From: MRBY01 sp943371005
GTDB taxonomy: Bacteria > Cyanobacteriota > Cyanobacteriia > Cyanobacteriales > MRBY01
Direction of reading: 5' to 3'
DNA: 64,000 nucleotides
NCBI GenBank assembly: GCA_943371005.1
Contig: CALRTB020000005.1
Coordinates: 62,001 to 126,000, forward strand
Under the pieces are notes generated by a model, which was not told the DNA's origin, did not search any database, and was given only the letters and a program-made list of their open reading frames with translations. Within the stretch, counting starts at the first letter, position 1, and each line of letters opens with the position of its first letter. Both the position numbers and the translations under genes were made by a program. Positions 62,544 to 64,000 of this stretch are shown here, piece after piece.

Positions 62544-62936
62544 GTGCTAGGAAAAATTTTAGGAAAGAAGAAAGATAACTTTTTCATGGAATTACCTTCC
62601 CAAGGTAACGACACCATTGCCGAAGCCTCCGTTGCTCCCGAAGTGCGGGTACAAGAAACACCAGAGGTAGAAGCCCCCACCGCTGAGACTACTGCAACGG
62701 CCCAGGAGACGCCTGCCCCTGCCACCAGTGCCCCGGCAATTAATGTTAATGACCCCACCGATGTGATTGTTGCGGCAATCCAGGCTGCAAGCCGAGAGGC
62801 CGTCCTCGCCCAGACAGTAGAAACTGGTGCCTTTGCAGAAAACTATCTCCTCAACCCCGGTAATCGTTCTAGCCGTCGCCGTCCAGGGGCAAACATGGCT
62901 GCTTTTAAATCCATGGCCCAAAATATCAAGTTCTAG
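62544..62936 (+). CDS. Conserved cyanobacterial hypothetical protein
   Basis: A 130-residue protein starting with GTG at 62544, chosen because an AGGAG Shine-Dalgarno lies seven bases upstream; the TTG at 62538 would be too close. The short basic start (LGKILGKKKDNFF) is followed by an acidic Ala/Pro/Thr/Glu-rich middle and a conserved C-terminus (DPTDVIVAAIQAASREAVLAQ, SSRRRPGANMAAFKSMA). The C-terminus looks like the functional part. Function unknown. A terminator follows. Confidence 0.7.
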   Translation: MLGKILGKKKDNFFMELPSQGNDTIAEASVAPEVRVQETPEVEAPTAETTATAQETPAPATSAPAINVNDPTDVIVAAIQAASREAVLAQTVETGAFAENYLLNPGNRSSRRRPGANMAAFKSMAQNIKF

Positions 62937-63240
62937 AAAAAGGTTTGAGTCAAAAAATTTCTGTCAGAGACAACGACATCCATTCATGATTTAGGGTTTA
63001 GCAAGGGAAGTAATTACTTCTCTTTTTTTGTGGCAAATTTATCAATGTGGCAACAGTCAAACAACAAATCTTTGATGCTTGGGCTACTGGGAATCGCTTC
63101 TATATGGGATTGATTCAAAACTTTTCAGGCTGACCTTTTGGGGCAGATCCAAAATCTGTGGTAATTAAAAAGCGACAAAAGCCATTGCGATAGGGTCATC
63201 CTATCTATAATGATCGCAACACTTGCAACCTGTTGCCACC
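62937..63240. other. Intergenic region before the TamB-like gene
   Basis: A 304-base gap. It contains the terminator of the preceding gene at 63005-63029 and, further on, the promoter region of the TamB-like gene. An out-of-frame open frame at 63210-63407 overlaps the TamB-like start and is not called. No RNA gene was recognised. Confidence 0.5.
63005..63029 (+). terminator. Rho-independent terminator
   Basis: GGGAAGT pairs with ACTTCTC (one G-U pair) around an AATT loop, followed by seven T residues. It lies 69 bases after the stop at 62936. Confidence 0.88.
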
Positions 63241-64000
63241 ATGAGCCAAAATCTCCCCCCTTCCTCCGAAAACTCAGTGCAAGTTCCACCATCTCGGCGG
63301 TGTCAACGTCTCATTACGGGGGCGGCAGTGGGCCTTGTGCTGGCTGTGGGAGCAGGTCTGGGCTATGGGCGTTACTACATTTATCGACGCCTCTCACCAC
63401 AAATTGAGCAGCAGCTGAATAAACAAATTGATCGCCCCATTAACCTGGGGTCAGTGCAAGGATTTTCTTTGGGGGGGCTACGGTTCGGCCCTTCTGAACT
63501 GCCACCAACAGCAGATTCTAATGATCAACTCCTGGTTGAGGCGATCGCCGTTGATTTTAATCTGTGGACATTGCTCACCCGACGACGCTTAGACCTAAAC
63601 CTCACCTTGATTAATCCCCAGGTGACCGTCGAACAAAACCAAGCCCGACGCTGGCTAGATTTAGAAATTGCTCCCGATGACCCAGACACCGAAGGTCTCG
63701 AGGTCAATATCAACAACATCCGACTCCGCCGGGGCCAACTGACGCTCATTGCTCGCCAACGTTCTGGCACCCTGAATCCCCCCGTGCAATTGGCGATCAC
63801 CTCCGGGAAAGGCCGCCTCACGAACGAAAATAAAGTCATTGATTTCGATGTCCAAGGCAAGCTGGCCTCAGGGGGAGACTTAAATATCCAAGGGGTTCTC
63901 GATTTTGACCAAGAAAGGAGCCATCTCAAGATTCGCGCCCAGAAATTAGACCCTGTCGCCATTTCTAATCTGGTGGTTTCCCCGGTCACTTTTTCCGGTG
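63241..64000 (+). CDS. TamB-like translocation/assembly module protein, partial
   Basis: Start of a long gene cut by the window edge; 253 codons are present. The N-terminus has a basic segment (SRRCQRL), a single transmembrane helix (LITGAAVGLVLAVGAGLGY), and then repeating beta-strand segments such as QLNKQIDRPINLGSVQGFSLGG and RRLDLNLTLINPQVTVEQ. This matches the AsmA/TamB N-terminal region; cyanobacterial TamB-like proteins of this type are very long. Proposed role: bridging inner and outer membrane for lipid or protein transport. The open frame is not interrupted to the end. Confidence 0.88.
   Translation, partial: MSQNLPPSSENSVQVPPSRRCQRLITGAAVGLVLAVGAGLGYGRYYIYRRLSPQIEQQLNKQIDRPINLGSVQGFSLGGLRFGPSELPPTADSNDQLLVEAIAVDFNLWTLLTRRRLDLNLTLINPQVTVEQNQARRWLDLEIAPDDPDTEGLEVNINNIRLRRGQLTLIARQRSGTLNPPVQLAITSGKGRLTNENKVIDFDVQGKLASGGDLNIQGVLDFDQERSHLKIRAQKLDPVAISNLVVSPVTFSG

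Noticed and set aside
63210..63407. A 65-codon plus-strand open frame at the TamB-like start
   Set aside because: Out of frame with the TamB-like protein, whose membrane segment and beta repeats are convincing.
1..64000. tRNA, rRNA, CRISPR, transposase and phage genes
   Set aside because: Intergenic gaps were read for cloverleaf ends, regularly spaced repeats and transposase or integrase motifs; none was found. A tRNA search program could still reveal something missed.

Overview
The window reads as chromosomal DNA of a unicellular cyanobacterium. The palindrome GCGATCGC (HIP1) recurs throughout, including inside coding regions. The gene content is cyanobacterial: a PatA-type phototaxis operon, cyanobacterial glgC, Ycf54, a CRR7-like NDH-1 factor, a PCP_red small protein, a CruA/CruP-type flavoprotein and UPF0182. 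The style recalls the Picosynechococcus / Synechococcus PCC 7002 group, but that assignment is inference. I see no rRNA, tRNA, insertion sequence, prophage or CRISPR array.

Layout. 1-7.4 kb: uppS, cdaA and lysA on the minus strand (cell wall and c-di-AMP), a small secreted protein, rimI, glgC, pdxJ and ycf54. 7.4-15.9 kb: a secreted protein, thrB, a Uma2-family protein, small membrane and hypothetical proteins, an MFS transporter, msrP, an SDR, birA and an M16 peptidase. 15.9-17.2 kb: a recent tandem duplication of a peptidoglycan-binding protein gene whose unit includes the last codons of the M16 gene. 17.3-22.1 kb: an HMA-like protein, a K+ channel with a zinc ribbon, small conserved proteins, two DUF4327 paralogues, nagZ and rbfA. 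22.5-30.5 kb: eno, an RbgA-like GTPase, a PAP2 phosphatase, an ArnT-like glycosyltransferase, then fabZ-lpxA-lpxB (outer-membrane lipid A) and a convergent 59-codon PCP_red gene.

30.7-35.0 kb is the most unusual block. A dynamin-like GTPase gene is split by a frameshift at a G6 run followed directly by UGA. After it come four tandem paralogous small proteins that resemble the cyanobacterial KGK family and all carry SPLDDIRQ near the C-terminus, then an HNH nuclease gene overlapping the last of them. The block is AT-richer than its flanks and looks like one operon. It is the best candidate here for an undescribed system, possibly membrane-associated defence or stress.

35-49.6 kb is mainly housekeeping: selO, a CRR7-like gene, a 5'-nucleotidase, UPF0182, rnc, a mutT-like gene, accD, a bicupin, a FitAB-like toxin-antitoxin pair coupled to comF, efp, accB, an ArsR-family regulator with a candidate operator, and a DUF3318 protein. 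49.6-59.6 kb is a complete taxis operon on the minus strand, transcribed pixG-pixH-pixI-pixJ-pixL. Its receptor has six GAF domains, three of them with the Cys-His signature of cyanobacteriochromes. 60-64 kb holds a uracil-DNA glycosylase-family gene, a cruP-like gene, a small conserved protein and the start of a TamB-like gene that runs off the window.
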